From Alphaproteobacteria bacterium (GTDB taxonomy: Bacteria > Pseudomonadota > Alphaproteobacteria > Sphingomonadales > JAKSBY01), in assembly GCA_021774625.1 (NCBI GenBank), contig JAJFIV010000002.1:1-41780 (forward strand): a stretch of DNA of 41,780 nt, in the 5' to 3' direction. Below, piece by piece: positions 7,531 to 16,322 of this stretch (the stretch's first letter is position 1; every line of letters begins with the position of its first letter). The translations under genes and the position numbers were made by a program. The notes beneath the pieces were generated by a model. The model did not search any database and was not told the DNA's origin. It saw only the letters and a list, made by a program, of their open reading frames with translations.

Positions 7531-9324
7531 TCAGAAAGCCTCCGCATCCAGGGCCATGAGATTTTCTGCGCCAGCCTGGATGCGTTTCAGGTGACCGATG
7601 GTTGCGGGCAGCAAGTGGGAGGCGAAATACCGTCCGGTGGCGAGCTTGTTGCGGTAAAAACTTTCATCGCCCGCGCCGCCGGCAATACCGTCCAGCGCTG
7701 TTTTCGCCATCAAAACCCACATATGGCCAAGGGCGACCAGACCCATCAGATGCATATAGGCGGTGGCACCGGCCCCGGCATTATCCGGGTTTTGCATGGC
7801 ATGCTGCATCAGCCACATGGTGGCCTGCTGCAGATGTTCGACGGATGTTTTAAGCGGGCCGATAAAGGGGGCCATATCCTCATTCGCCGCATGCTCCTTG
7901 ATCAAGGCTTCCAACTGGCCAAAGTAAAGCCGGACGGCATGTCCGCCTTCCCTGGGCAGTTTGCGGCCCACCAGATCCATAGCCTGAATGCCGTTGGCGC
8001 CTTCATAAATCATGGTGATTCTGGCATCGCGGACAAACTGTTCAATGCCCCATTCCCGGATATAGCCGTGACCGCCGAGCACCTGCTGGGCATTGGTGGC
8101 ATTTTCATAGCCGAGATCGGTGAACACCCCTTTGATGACCGGGGTCAGCAGGCTGAGAACATCATCGGCCGCCTTTCTTTCCTCGGCCGTCTCGGCCTTG
8201 AGCGCAAGGTCGGCCTGCAGCCCGGCCCAGAGCGCCAGCATCCGCCCCCCCTCGTTAAAAGCTTTGGCATCCAGCAGCATGCGGCGAACATCGGGATGCA
8301 CAATAATGGGGTCGGCCGGCTTGTCTTCGGCTTTGGTGCCGGTCAGGGCGCGGCCCTGCAGGCGGTCACGGGCGTAATCTGCGGCATTCTGATAGGCGAC
8401 TTCCGACAGGCCAAGGCCCTGAATGCCGACCCCGATACGGGCGGCGTTCATCATAATGAACATAGCTTTCAGACCCTGATTGGCCTCGCCGATCAGATAG
8501 CCGGCGGCGCCGTCATAATTCATCACGCAGGTGGAGTTGCCGTGAATGCCCATCTTTTCCTCCAGCGCGCCGCAACTGACCGCATTGCGCTCGCCGGGGG
8601 ATCCATCTTCCTTCACGATATATTTAGGCACGATGAAAAGCGAGATACCCTTCACGCCTGCCGGCGCATCGGGCAGCCGCGCCAGCACCAGATGAATTAT
8701 ATTCTCCGTCAAATCATGCTCGCCGGCGGAAATGAAAATTTTGGTCCCGGTGATTTGATAGCTGCCATCGGCCTGCGGCTCGGCTTTGGTCTTAAGAAGT
8801 CCGAGATCGGTGCCGCAATGAGGTTCCGTCAAATTCATGGTGCCCGACCATTCGCCGGCGATCATTTTCGGCAGATAAGTTGTTTTCTGTTCATCGGAGC
8901 CGGTGACCAGAATGGCGGCAATGGCGCCGTTGGTGAGGCCCGGATACATGGCGAAGGCGAGATTGGCCGCCACGGTCATTTCATCAATGGCAAGGCCCAG
9001 AACATGGGGCAATCCCTGTCCGCCAAACTCGACCGGCGCGACCAGGCCCTGCCAGCCGCTGTCCCGGTAGAGGTTGAACGCCTCCTTAAAGCCGGCGGGC
9101 GTAGTGACGGACCCGTCTTCCGCCCGTTTGCAGCCTTCGTAATCCCCTACGGCATTCAGCGGCTGCAGCACCTGTTCGCAAAGCTTTCCGGCTTCCTCCA
9201 GTATGGCGCTGACCAGATCGGGCGTCGCGTTTTCGAAACCTTTCAGGTTGCCGTATTTTTCCAGTTCCAGAACTTCATTCAGAACAAACAGTGTGTCTTT
9301 GACGGGGGCGCGGTATGTGGGCAT
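7531..9324 (-). CDS. Acyl-CoA dehydrogenase (long, DmdC/FadE-like)
   Basis: FAD enzyme of 597 residues oxidising an acyl-CoA to its 2-enoyl-CoA. It begins [20 protein letters not shown] and has the N-terminal alpha domain, the middle-domain motif [19 protein letters not shown], a [11 protein letters not shown] segment, and the catalytic base Glu441 in [13 protein letters not shown]-terminal extension of about 120 residues follows, typical of the long family that includes the 3-methylmercaptopropionyl-CoA dehydrogenases (DmdC). The substrate cannot be assigned from sequence. It lies one base after the MerR regulator, so the two are cotranscribed, which points to branched-chain or fatty acyl-CoA breakdown. 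Confidence 0.92.
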   Translation of the reverse strand: MPTYRAPVKDTLFVLNEVLELEKYGNLKGFENATPDLVSAILEEAGKLCEQVLQPLNAVGDYEGCKRAEDGSVTTPAGFKEAFNLYRDSGWQGLVAPVEFGGQGLPHVLGLAIDEMTVAANLAFAMYPGLTNGAIAAILVTGSDEQKTTYLPKMIAGEWSGTMNLTEPHCGTDLGLLKTKAEPQADGSYQITGTKIFISAGEHDLTENIIHLVLARLPDAPAGVKGISLFIVPKYIVKEDGSPGERNAVSCGALEEKMGIHGNSTCVMNYDGAAGYLIGEANQGLKAMFIMMNAARIGVGIQGLGLSEVAYQNAADYARDRLQGRALTGTKAEDKPADPIIVHPDVRRMLLDAKAFNEGGRMLALWAGLQADLALKAETAEERKAADDVLSLLTPVIKGVFTDLGYENATNAQQVLGGHGYIREWGIEQFVRDARITMIYEGANGIQAMDLVGRKLPREGGHAVRLYFGQLEALIKEHAANEDMAPFIGPLKTSVEHLQQATMWLMQHAMQNPDNAGAGATAYMHLMGLVALGHMWVLMAKTALDGIAGGAGDESFYRNKLATGRYFASHLLPATIGHLKRIQAGAENLMALDAEAF

Positions 9325-9325
9325 G

Positions 9326-9733
9326 TCATTGGGCCTTTTGTATGTCGTTGATGTCGATTAAATCTTCCAGTATCAGGCAATATTCTTCCAGTTCATTGAT
9401 GGTGATATCGATATCGATACGCTGCTGTTTCAATGCTTCAATACGCTCCATGCATTTTTTCAAGGCAACATGGCGTTGTTTTGCAGGGCCGTCTTCCTGG
9501 TCATAAAGATTGATCATTTCGCGAATATCGGCGAGCGAGAAGCCGACCCGCTTGCCGCGCAGGATCATGGCGAGCCGGGCGCGGTCCCGGGGGGAGTAAA
9601 TGCGGGCCTGGCCGCTGCGTTCTGGGGAAATCAGCCCCTGATCCTCGTAAAAGCGAATGGCCCGGTGGGTCACGCAGAATTCCTGCGACAAATCGGCGAT
9701 GGAATAGGCAGTTTTTTTTGCTTTATCCGGCAT
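9326..9733 (-). CDS. MerR-family regulator, LiuR-like
   Basis: Regulator of 135 residues. The MerR DNA-binding head contains [40 protein letters not shown] and [20 protein letters not shown]. It is followed by a long dimerisation helix ([20 protein letters not shown]) and a short tail without a metal-binding Cys cluster. This layout matches LiuR-type regulators of leucine/isovalerate and acyl-CoA catabolism. It sits first in a two-gene operon with an acyl-CoA dehydrogenase, and its promoter carries a strong palindrome, so autoregulation is likely. Confidence 0.88.
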   Translation of the reverse strand: MPDKAKKTAYSIADLSQEFCVTHRAIRFYEDQGLISPERSGQARIYSPRDRARLAMILRGKRVGFSLADIREMINLYDQEDGPAKQRHVALKKCMERIEALKQQRIDIDITINELEEYCLILEDLIDINDIQKAQ

Positions 9734-9772
9734 GGCAGCGCCTGTCTGTGGATGGCTTGGTCGAACAAACCT

Positions 9773-9801
9773 AAAATAGTTTACGTTTACGTAAACGTCA
9801 A
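9773..9801 (-). promoter_or_regulatory. MerR-type promoter with 16-bp palindromic operator
   Basis: On the minus strand TTGACG (9801-9796) and TATTTT (9778-9773) are 17 bases apart. The perfect palindrome ACGTTTACGTAAACGT (9783-9798) overlaps the -35 and fills most of the spacer. An operator between -35 and -10 is the classic MerR placement, and an ACGTAAACGT-like site is in keeping with LiuR-type operators. The gene start is 40 bases downstream at 9733. Confidence 0.65.
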
Positions 9802-10056
9802 GGCCATTGCCACTTGGAAACCGGCGGACAATATGGTCCTGTAGCGCTGGTGAAATTTATCAGATCAGAATTTGCAAAATGGCGTCATTGATAACCCATC
9901 CCTTGATTCCGCTGGCAGTCTGCTAGATTTGAAGGGGAGCAATATTTCCTCGTATGTCTCGGTGAACTCTGTTGGCTGGAGATGTTTTTTGATCCACCTC
10001 ATTCATTACAAAAAGTTCCATCATGCTTGTTGAGCATATTACAAATGCTATTGTTC
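9802..10056. other. Intergenic stretch without a recognised gene
   Basis: No convincing reading frame is seen between the MerR promoter and the cytochrome gene. A small hairpin (ATGCT at 10023-10027, AGCAT at 10033-10037) lies downstream of the cytochrome stop. Read on the minus strand it is followed eight bases later by TTTTT, so it may be a weak terminator for the ccp/cytochrome operon. Confidence 0.4.
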
Positions 10057-10839
10057 TTAATTTTCTGGCGTGGGATGCAGTCCATCATGCCCGGCGGCCA
10101 TTGGATCATCCAGGTCCTGAGGAGCTCCGGCGATGATTTTTCGTCCGGTAAACATGGCTGATATCAACGTCCCCCCTTCGCGGACTTCAGTAACAATCAC
10201 AGCGGTGACATGGATGAAGATCACCGCCGCAAGGGCATAAAATGTATAGACGTGGGTTGTGATGAAATAATCTCTGAATGCCCGCATGTCCTGATAAGCC
10301 TGCTCATCATACATTTCCCGGGCGTAGGGAAGAAGGCTGTTGGGATCAATGCCGTCCGCTGCAATCCAGTCGGCGAATAGACCGCCAAATGGCGGATAAA
10401 ATATGTCTGTGCCGGCAAGAACCAGCCCCGTTAACGCCTGAATAAGAAGGAACAGCAGCATAATGGCGATACCGATTTTGCCGAGCGGATTATGTCCCAA
10501 GTAGCGCTTGGGACGGCCACCAAGAAAGCCCTTGATATAGTCTCGCACAGAACTGAAATACCCAAAGCCGCCGGGAAGAATTCCCCCCCATCGCGTGTAG
10601 CGGTTCCCAAAAAACCCCCAGAACAGACGAAAAAGCAGGTTGAAAATGAACACATAGCCAACCCAAACATGCGTTTTTTTGAGAAGAATCTTACCGGATG
10701 TGGATACCCCCAGGGAATCAGCGTTCAGAATGACCAAGCCCAGACCGATTAAACCAAAAACCGCGAGAACATTAATCCAGTGAAACCAGCGGGTCGGCCG
10801 GTCCCAGACATCGTAGACTTTTAGCTTTTCATCAGACAT
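10057..10839 (-). CDS. Cytochrome b561-type membrane protein
   Basis: Integral membrane haem b protein of 260 residues. It starts with the typical VYDVWDRPTRWFHWINVLAV segment, where the His in RWFHW is a likely haem ligand. Further likely ligands are in LKKTHVWVGY, ITTHVYTFYAL and VIFIHVTAVIV. Four membrane helices are seen, with a periplasm-like loop after the third. The start at 10839 is preceded by AAGGAG; an upstream TTG is less likely. It lies 70 bases after the di-haem cytochrome c peroxidase and is probably cotranscribed, so it may pass electrons from quinol towards the periplasmic peroxidase (inference). Confidence 0.88.
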   Translation of the reverse strand: MSDEKLKVYDVWDRPTRWFHWINVLAVFGLIGLGLVILNADSLGVSTSGKILLKKTHVWVGYVFIFNLLFRLFWGFFGNRYTRWGGILPGGFGYFSSVRDYIKGFLGGRPKRYLGHNPLGKIGIAIMLLFLLIQALTGLVLAGTDIFYPPFGGLFADWIAADGIDPNSLLPYAREMYDEQAYQDMRAFRDYFITTHVYTFYALAAVIFIHVTAVIVTEVREGGTLISAMFTGRKIIAGAPQDLDDPMAAGHDGLHPTPEN

Positions 10840-10909
10840 CAATCACGTCTCCTTGAAATCGCGGCATACGAATTTACCTGGTGCCAGCCAATGTGCTTCA
10901 GATACCTGT

Positions 10910-11980
10910 TCATGGTTTTGGCCGCGGCGTTGAGGCAACGCTGGGCGGCAGGATCGGGTAGAGTATCTTTGGCTGTTCGCCGGTCAGGGCATGCATAAAC
11001 GCCGCCAACTGATCAATCTCCTGCTCGGTCAGCTGGATGCCGATCTGGCTTGAGCCCATGACCGCAACCGCCTGACGCAGGTCCCATGACTTTCCGGAAT
11101 GAAAATAGGGAGGCGTCAATGCGATATTCCGCAGGGTTGGAACCTTGAACACATACTCATCGTTGACCGTCTTGGTCACCTCGAAACGGCCCTTGTCTTC
11201 CGGCGGCAGGAAATCCGCGCCGGGCTTTTCGACAACACCGAAGGGAGCATACATATTGCCGCCCACATTGATGCCATTGTGACAGCCGGCGCATCCCTGA
11301 TCAATAAAGACCGCCAGTCCTTGTTTCTGTTGTTCGCTCAATGCACTGGCATCACCCTGCAGATATCTGTCGAAAGGCGCACCGGGCGTTATCAGGGTCG
11401 CCTCGAAAAGCGCGATGGCGTTACGCACATTGTTAAATGTGATCGGATCCGTCTCGTTGGGAAACGCCCTTGCAAATACCTCCACATAGCCGGGAATGCC
11501 TTTCAGCTGCTCGACCACGTGACTTTCGGTCATTCCCATTTCGATCGGGTTCACCAAAGGGCCTCCCGCCTGTTCCTGCAGGTCCCTGGCCCGGCCATCC
11601 CAGAATTGGGCGGTATTGAAAACCGAATTCAGCACTGTGGGCGCATTGCGGCCGCCGCGTTGCCAGCGATGGCCCAGCGAGGTTTCGAGCAGATCGACGC
11701 CCCCCATGCCGACAACATGGCAGGAGTTGCAGCTGATGGTGTGGCTTTCCGACAGCCGCGTCTCGAAATAGAGCATTTTTCCAAGCTCAACCCTCGCGGG
11801 CGTGCTCGCAATACCTTCAAGCGGCGGCGGAGAAATCGGAATAGGCAGGAACATATCCTGCGCTGTTTGCATCAGTTCGTCAGCCGCCTTTGCCGGACCA
11901 AATCCAGGCACTGTAAGAAGCAATAGAAGAACAATGCCAACCGGCATTTTCGAGCGACATATTTCTCCAGGGCTTTTCAT
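10910..11980 (-). CDS. Di-haem cytochrome c peroxidase (CcpA/MauG family)
   Basis: Periplasmic enzyme of 356 residues, which in this family reduces hydrogen peroxide to water with electrons from small cytochromes. An N-terminal hydrophobic export segment (about 12-33, VGIVLLLLLTVPGFGPAKA) is followed by haem site C84-N-S-C87-H88 and haem site C230-A-G-C233-H234. Between them lies the usual NAPTVLNSVFNTAQFWDGRA region, and later PTLRNIALTPPYFHSGK. GAGGA lies seven bases before the start. Upstream there is a perfect FNR-type site, so expression probably rises when oxygen is low. MauG-like oxidative functions are possible, but the layout favours a peroxidase. Confidence 0.93.
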   Translation of the reverse strand: MKSPGEICRSKMPVGIVLLLLLTVPGFGPAKAADELMQTAQDMFLPIPISPPPLEGIASTPARVELGKMLYFETRLSESHTISCNSCHVVGMGGVDLLETSLGHRWQRGGRNAPTVLNSVFNTAQFWDGRARDLQEQAGGPLVNPIEMGMTESHVVEQLKGIPGYVEVFARAFPNETDPITFNNVRNAIALFEATLITPGAPFDRYLQGDASALSEQQKQGLAVFIDQGCAGCHNGINVGGNMYAPFGVVEKPGADFLPPEDKGRFEVTKTVNDEYVFKVPTLRNIALTPPYFHSGKSWDLRQAVAVMGSSQIGIQLTEQEIDQLAAFMHALTGEQPKILYPILPPSVASTPRPKP

Positions 11981-12288
11981 TTGTTAATCCTCAATAAGTT
12001 CCCCACCGATTTACTGCGCCAACCCATTTGCTTCGGGTCGGTTGAGCGTTGCGTTTGCGGGAAATATTATTTTGCCCTGTGCGCCAAGTCATTGATCTGT
12101 ATCAACTCCATCCTGCGACGGTTGTTCGCCATATCTGCTATTGGCCTAGGCGATATCGCGCGGGCAAGTTTCCATATTCGCGCTATGTAGTAACCGGACC
12201 ATGCTCTGGGCCATCTTAAGCCCATGACATGCATCAGGATGCACCGCGATCTCCGCAGGAGTGGTGCGGGGCGGTCGTAAAGCCGGGT
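11981..12288. other. Intergenic region holding the ccp promoter
   Basis: This 308-base gap between the ccp start and the serine hydrolase stop has no convincing gene. Its main content is the FNR-type promoter at 12064-12105 and a leader of about 76 bases before ccp. The remainder (12106-12288) shows only minor inverted repeats near the end of the hydrolase gene. Confidence 0.5.
12064..12105 (-). promoter_or_regulatory. FNR/FixK-type (class II) promoter of ccp
   Basis: TTGATCTGTATCAA at 12092-12105 matches the FNR/ANR/FixK consensus TTGAT-N4-ATCAA perfectly. On the minus strand TAATAT (12069-12064) lies with its centre 32 bases downstream of the site's centre. This is exactly the spacing of class II FNR promoters (site at -41.5). 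The predicted transcription start is about 12057, which is 77 bases before the ccp ATG. Confidence 0.75.
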
Positions 12289-13836
12289 TCAGTCCCGCTG
12301 AAAAATTCGCCCGCCCCAGTCGATTACAAGTCCCAGCTCTTTGTCGTTGCGAAGGATAAAAAGTTCCGGCGGTGCGCCCCAGGCCCCAATATGCGCCAGA
12401 TAGGCATCCGCACCCGTCCGTATCATCGGTCCTTCTAGTTCGCCAAATGTGACGGTTAGTACCGGCCCCTCCTTGCTGACGGCCATGCCTCCTAACCGGG
12501 CGTCGCTATAGTGTCCAATAAGTGCGGCGGCAGGAAAGGTGTTTTCACCCTGCGGGGCAGAGTCGGTTAAACTTTTGACGTAATCATCATATCGTTTCAC
12601 CCGGTTTGCTTTGGCTGCCGCGATCTTGGTTAACCGGCTTTCTGTCCTGGCCTTCAGATCCTCCCTGCCGAGGAGCGCATCATAAATTGTTGAGGCCAAA
12701 TCGTGGGTCAGATAGCCGCCGAAACCGATTTCATTGGACAGGATTGCAATCCCAATCCCGTGTTCCGGCATAAAGGAAACATGCGTTTCACCCCCAAAGT
12801 GGTGCATGAGAAGATCCCCGTCATAGTCGGCGGAATAGAGCCCAAGACCATGTGCAAACCGTTCATATTCCCCGAATGTCGCCTTGAGCTGAACCTGCCG
12901 TGCCTGCGCCTGTTCGATAGCGCGGCGGGGAAGGGCCTGTTTGCCGTCAATCGCCCCTTTGTCGAGATTGAGGATGATCCAGCGTCCGAGGTCGGAAACC
13001 GTTGAGACGGCACCCCCGGCTGCATGCATCTGGTTATCGGTTTTTGTCGGTGTTTTTATATAATCATCGCGTTCCGCACCGGTATAGGATGTTGCCAGCG
13101 GTCCCTTTGCGGCCTCTGTGATTGATGTAAAACTGTCCCGCATTCCGGCCGGTTTAAAAATTTTCTCGCGAATAAGGTCCCGCCAATTGGATCGGACATG
13201 TCTGCCAATGGCATGGGCTCCCACAATGGGGCCGAAGTTGGAATATCTGAATTTGATATCGGTCGCCTGTGAGAAAGTGTTGATATGCGCCACAAACGCG
13301 CTTTCGGGAAGATTCCCCGGAAAGGCCGTCCGATAATTCAGGCCGGCGTCAAAATAAGGCTGGGTATGGGTAAAGTGCGAGCGGAGCGATATTTGCTCAG
13401 GATTGAGAGGGGCCGGTAATTTCAGGCCCGGCAGATATTCCGATATGGCGGCATCCAGATCAATGGTTCCCTCCTCATGAAGTATCGCCGCCATCATGCC
13501 GGTAAATGACTTGGTGGTTGACTTGAGATAATAGCGGGTTGCGGCATCTGCCTTTTCGCAGGTATCAAGATCGCGAAATCCAAACCCGCGCGCATAAACT
13601 ATTTTCCCGTCTTTAACGACCGAAATGCTGGCTGCCGGCGTTGCATCGGCGCGCTGCAGAAACCGCTCAATCTGCGTTTCCAATTCCTTCGAGATAACGT
13701 CCTTATCGCGAACACCGTCTTCCCGATTGACCCCGGCATCACCGCAGGCGTCAACGGATGGATATCCGGCGTAACTGACGCCTGAATTCACAAAGAATAA
13801 CGTGCCGAAAAGAACAGCGTTGCGTAATTTTATCAT
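12289..13836 (-). CDS. Exported serine hydrolase, beta-lactamase/class C-like
   Basis: Protein of 515 residues with a signal peptide (MIKLRNAVLFGTLFFVNSGVSYA). The penicillin-binding fold shows the three catalytic signatures: S106-T-T-K109, Y198-S-N200, and a late HHFGGETHVSF block standing for the HxG motif. It belongs to the broad Beta-lactamase (PF00144) family, which includes esterases, D-aminopeptidases and class C-like enzymes; a specific substrate cannot be named. A C-terminal domain of about 120 residues after the catalytic part is of unknown role. It is transcribed alone, and AGGAAGG precedes the start. Confidence 0.88.
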   Translation of the reverse strand: MIKLRNAVLFGTLFFVNSGVSYAGYPSVDACGDAGVNREDGVRDKDVISKELETQIERFLQRADATPAASISVVKDGKIVYARGFGFRDLDTCEKADAATRYYLKSTTKSFTGMMAAILHEEGTIDLDAAISEYLPGLKLPAPLNPEQISLRSHFTHTQPYFDAGLNYRTAFPGNLPESAFVAHINTFSQATDIKFRYSNFGPIVGAHAIGRHVRSNWRDLIREKIFKPAGMRDSFTSITEAAKGPLATSYTGAERDDYIKTPTKTDNQMHAAGGAVSTVSDLGRWIILNLDKGAIDGKQALPRRAIEQAQARQVQLKATFGEYERFAHGLGLYSADYDGDLLMHHFGGETHVSFMPEHGIGIAILSNEIGFGGYLTHDLASTIYDALLGREDLKARTESRLTKIAAAKANRVKRYDDYVKSLTDSAPQGENTFPAAALIGHYSDARLGGMAVSKEGPVLTVTFGELEGPMIRTGADAYLAHIGAWGAPPELFILRNDKELGLVIDWGGRIFQRD

Positions 13837-13971
13837 ATCAACCTTCCTGTTTTAACCTGACCGATATACCCTATACAATCATGATGCGTTCAGGCGGGCT
13901 TTTGGATGCAACAGGGGCGCATCAGCAGGGAAGCTTTGTTCGCCGTCCGGGCCTGTGCTATCCTAAGTTCC

Positions 13972-14301
13972 ATGGAAAACAAGTTTCAGACTTTCCGGGA
14001 ATTTTTTCCTTATTATCTGCGGGAACATTCTAAATCGTCCTGCCGGGCGTGGCATTATGTTGGTTCTCTCCTGGCGCTGGGGTGCCTCGGCGCATTTCTT
14101 GTCACCTTTAACTGGCTTTTCCTGCTGGCGGCTCCGATCGGGGGCTATGGTTTTGCCTGGGCATCCCATGCCTTGATTGAGAAAAACAGGCCGGCCACTT
14201 TTACCTATCCGGGCTGGTCCCTGATGGGGGATTATTACATGCTTTTTTTGTGGGTGACAGGGCGCCTGGGCCGTTATCTGGAAGCCGCGCGCGATAAATA
14301 A
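13972..14301 (+). CDS. DUF962 / Mpo1-like membrane protein
   Basis: 109-residue membrane protein starting MENKFQTFREFFPYYLREHS. It shows the DUF962 pattern: an early R-A-W-H-Y-V-G motif, two hydrophobic helices (SLLALGCLGAFLVTF and WLFLLAAPIGGYGFAWASH), then HALIEKNRPATFTYPGWSLM with a final amphipathic segment. Yeast Mpo1 of this family is a dioxygenase of 2-hydroxy fatty acids; whether bacterial members share this is uncertain. I choose the start at 13972 because the family begins there; the longer frame from 13906 is not conserved-looking. It may be read together with the TauE gene 96 bases on. Confidence 0.85.
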   Translation: MENKFQTFREFFPYYLREHSKSSCRAWHYVGSLLALGCLGAFLVTFNWLFLLAAPIGGYGFAWASHALIEKNRPATFTYPGWSLMGDYYMLFLWVTGRLGRYLEAARDK

Positions 14302-14397
14302 CCGGCCTTCGCTCCGAGAGCGGTTGCAGCAAAGGAAAAACTGGCCTAACAAAGGGGCGGATTATAGTTCACCGCCCGGCCCGGAAACCATTCAGTC

Positions 14398-15321
14398 ATG
14401 CCGCTTTATTTGCCCATAGCAGAAATGTCCATGAACATTTTCCTGCTGCTGGGCATGGGCGCGGCCGTGGGGTTTTTGTCCGGCATGTTTGGCGTAGGCG
14501 GTGGATTTCTGATGACGCCCCTGCTGATTTTCACCGGCGTTCCGCCGGCGGTTGCGGTGGCGACGGAAGCCAATGAAATCACCGCCGCCTCAGTCTCGGG
14601 TGCGCTGGCCCACTGGCGGCGGGGCGGGGTCGATATCAAAATGGGCGCGGTGCTGATTGCCGGCGGTGCGGTTGGTTCCTTCATCGGCGCGCAGGTTTTT
14701 AAAATATTGCGGGAGCTGGGTCAGGTCGATCTGGTGATTTCTCTTGCCTATGTGCTGTTTCTCGGCAGCGTTGGCGCTTTGATGCTGAAGGAAAGTCTGA
14801 CCGCCATTCAACGGCAGCGCAAGGGGGTGGTGGTTGTCAGCAAGAAGCGGGACCATTCCGGCTGGATCCACCGGTTGCCGTTAAAAATGCGCTTCCGCAA
14901 ATCCCGGCTTTATATCAGCGCCCTGCTGCCGCTAATTATTGGCTGTCTGGTTGGTTTTTTATCGGCGATTATGGGGGTGGGCGGCGGATTTATCATGGTG
15001 CCCGCCATGATCTATATCCTGGGCATGCCGACCAATGTGGTGGTGGGAACGTCGCTTTTTCAGATTATTTTTGTCACCGCCAGCGTGACCTTCCTGCATT
15101 CGGTCAACACGCAGACGGTGGATATTGTCATGGCGGTCCTTTTGCTGACGGGCGCTGTCATTGGTGCACAGATTGGCGCCCGGGCCGGTCTGAAACTGAA
15201 AGGCGAACAGCTGCGCGCCATTTTGGCGCTGATCGTGCTCGGGGTGGGCGTTCGCATGGCTTACGGGCTGATTGTCAGACCCGGCGATCTTTATTCCATC
15301 TCACCGGTGCTGGGGTCATGA
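14398..15321 (+). CDS. TauE/SafE-family anion exporter
   Basis: Inner membrane transporter of 307 residues. Two homologous halves each carry the family repeat: FLSGMFGVGGGFLMTPLLIF near residue 30 and FLSAIMGVGGGFIMVPAMIY near residue 190. About eight hydrophobic helices are seen, with a basic cytoplasmic loop around residues 140-165 (RQRKGVVVVSKKRDHSG). The family moves sulfite, sulfoacetate or other organosulfur anions. The next gene starts inside this stop codon (ATGA) and encodes a TIGR02186 protein, a pairing widespread in alphaproteobacteria. The substrate is unknown. Confidence 0.92.
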   Translation: MPLYLPIAEMSMNIFLLLGMGAAVGFLSGMFGVGGGFLMTPLLIFTGVPPAVAVATEANEITAASVSGALAHWRRGGVDIKMGAVLIAGGAVGSFIGAQVFKILRELGQVDLVISLAYVLFLGSVGALMLKESLTAIQRQRKGVVVVSKKRDHSGWIHRLPLKMRFRKSRLYISALLPLIIGCLVGFLSAIMGVGGGFIMVPAMIYILGMPTNVVVGTSLFQIIFVTASVTFLHSVNTQTVDIVMAVLLLTGAVIGAQIGARAGLKLKGEQLRAILALIVLGVGVRMAYGLIVRPGDLYSISPVLGS

Positions 15322-16070
15322 TGCGTTGTGCCTTCATCCTTATGTTTGCTCTTTTCCCCGGTCTCGCCTGGGGGCAGACGGGTTTGGTCGCCGATATTTC
15401 AGAACGCACGATCGAAATCCGCTACAGCTTTTCGGGCGCCCATCTCCTGCTGTTCGGCGCTATCAAGAAAGACGCGGGCCTGGATGTTGAAAATCCCGAT
15501 ATCGTGGTGGTGGTGCGCGGGCCCGCCATGCCGGTGGTCGTTCGCCGCAAGGAACGGATTGCCGGCATCTGGGTGAATATGGACTCGCTGACATTTATCA
15601 ACGCGCCGGGTTATTATGCGGTGGCCAGCACCCGCCCACTGGACGAAATAGCGGACCGGCGCACCCTGCGCACTCATGAGATCGGCTTCAACAATATTCA
15701 GCTGGCGATCCAGACAGCGCTGGATGCCGAGGAATATAACGCCTTCCGCAGCGCTTTTATCCGCAACAAGGGCGCCGAAGGCCTCTTTTTCAGCTCGACT
15801 GCCAATGTGACGCTTGCGGAAGACGTTCTGTTCCGCACGGATGTGGAATTGCCGGCCAATGTTCCGGTCGGATCCTACGCTGCGGATGTTTATCTGTTTC
15901 AGGACGGGCAGCTTCTGGGTTCGCACTCGACGGATCTGGTTGTCGATAAAAGCGGCTTTGAGCGGGCGGTTTATGATCTTGCCCATATGCGGCCGGCTTT
16001 GTATGGCCTTCTGGCGATCTTTATCGCGGTTGCCGCAGGATGGACCGCCGGAACCCTTGCCCGCCATTGA
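15318..16070 (+). CDS. TIGR02186 family periplasmic/transmembrane protein
   Basis: Protein of 250 residues with a signal peptide (MMRCAFILMFALFPGLAWG), about 200 periplasmic residues and one C-terminal membrane helix (LYGLLAIFIAVAAGWTAGTL). Family landmarks are ERTIEIRYSFSGAHLLLFGA, DIVVVVRGPAMPVVVRRKER and GIWVNMDSLTFINAPGYYAV. It overlaps the TauE gene by four bases, so the two are made together. I infer a periplasmic partner that serves the exporter, for example in substrate handling. Biochemical function is not established. Confidence 0.9.
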   Translation: MMRCAFILMFALFPGLAWGQTGLVADISERTIEIRYSFSGAHLLLFGAIKKDAGLDVENPDIVVVVRGPAMPVVVRRKERIAGIWVNMDSLTFINAPGYYAVASTRPLDEIADRRTLRTHEIGFNNIQLAIQTALDAEEYNAFRSAFIRNKGAEGLFFSSTANVTLAEDVLFRTDVELPANVPVGSYAADVYLFQDGQLLGSHSTDLVVDKSGFERAVYDLAHMRPALYGLLAIFIAVAAGWTAGTLARH

Positions 16071-16076
16071 TTGACT

Positions 16077-16322
16077 TTAACCGGGGCTGTCCAGCGGCTT
16101 GCAGACCGCAACGGCGCTTTTGGCAACCAGCAGGATTTCCTGATTTTTCTGCCGTAGGGGAAAAAAGGGATTGGGATGGTTCAGAATATCCTGCACCCGC
16201 TCCTCCTTGCCGATAAAGACCGAACCGGCAATACGGGTGCCGTCATTGAGAATCAATTCCACTTCGATTCCGGTTTTGACGCGGACCCTGACCCGCTGAT
16301 CATCCAATATATCAATGGTCAT
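16077..16322 (-). CDS. Small protein coupled to cpaF
   Basis: 81 residues, [20 protein letters not shown] through to VCKPLDSPG. The composition suggests a small beta-rich soluble domain (alternating VRVRV, VELIL, ILLVA), without Cys pairs or membrane segments. I do not recognise the family with confidence. It overlaps the end of cpaF by four bases (ATGA), so it is translated after the ATPase and may act with it. It ends six bases from the convergent TIGR02186 gene. Confidence 0.65.
   Translation of the reverse strand: MTIDILDDQRVRVRVKTGIEVELILNDGTRIAGSVFIGKEERVQDILNHPNPFFPLRQKNQEILLVAKSAVAVCKPLDSPG

Noticed and set aside
7591-9351. A 586-codon open frame on the plus strand opposite the acyl-CoA dehydrogenase
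   Set aside because: The minus strand encodes a full family protein with its catalytic Glu. The plus-strand frame is rich in Gly, His and Arg with no family features, as expected of a shadow frame in GC-rich DNA.
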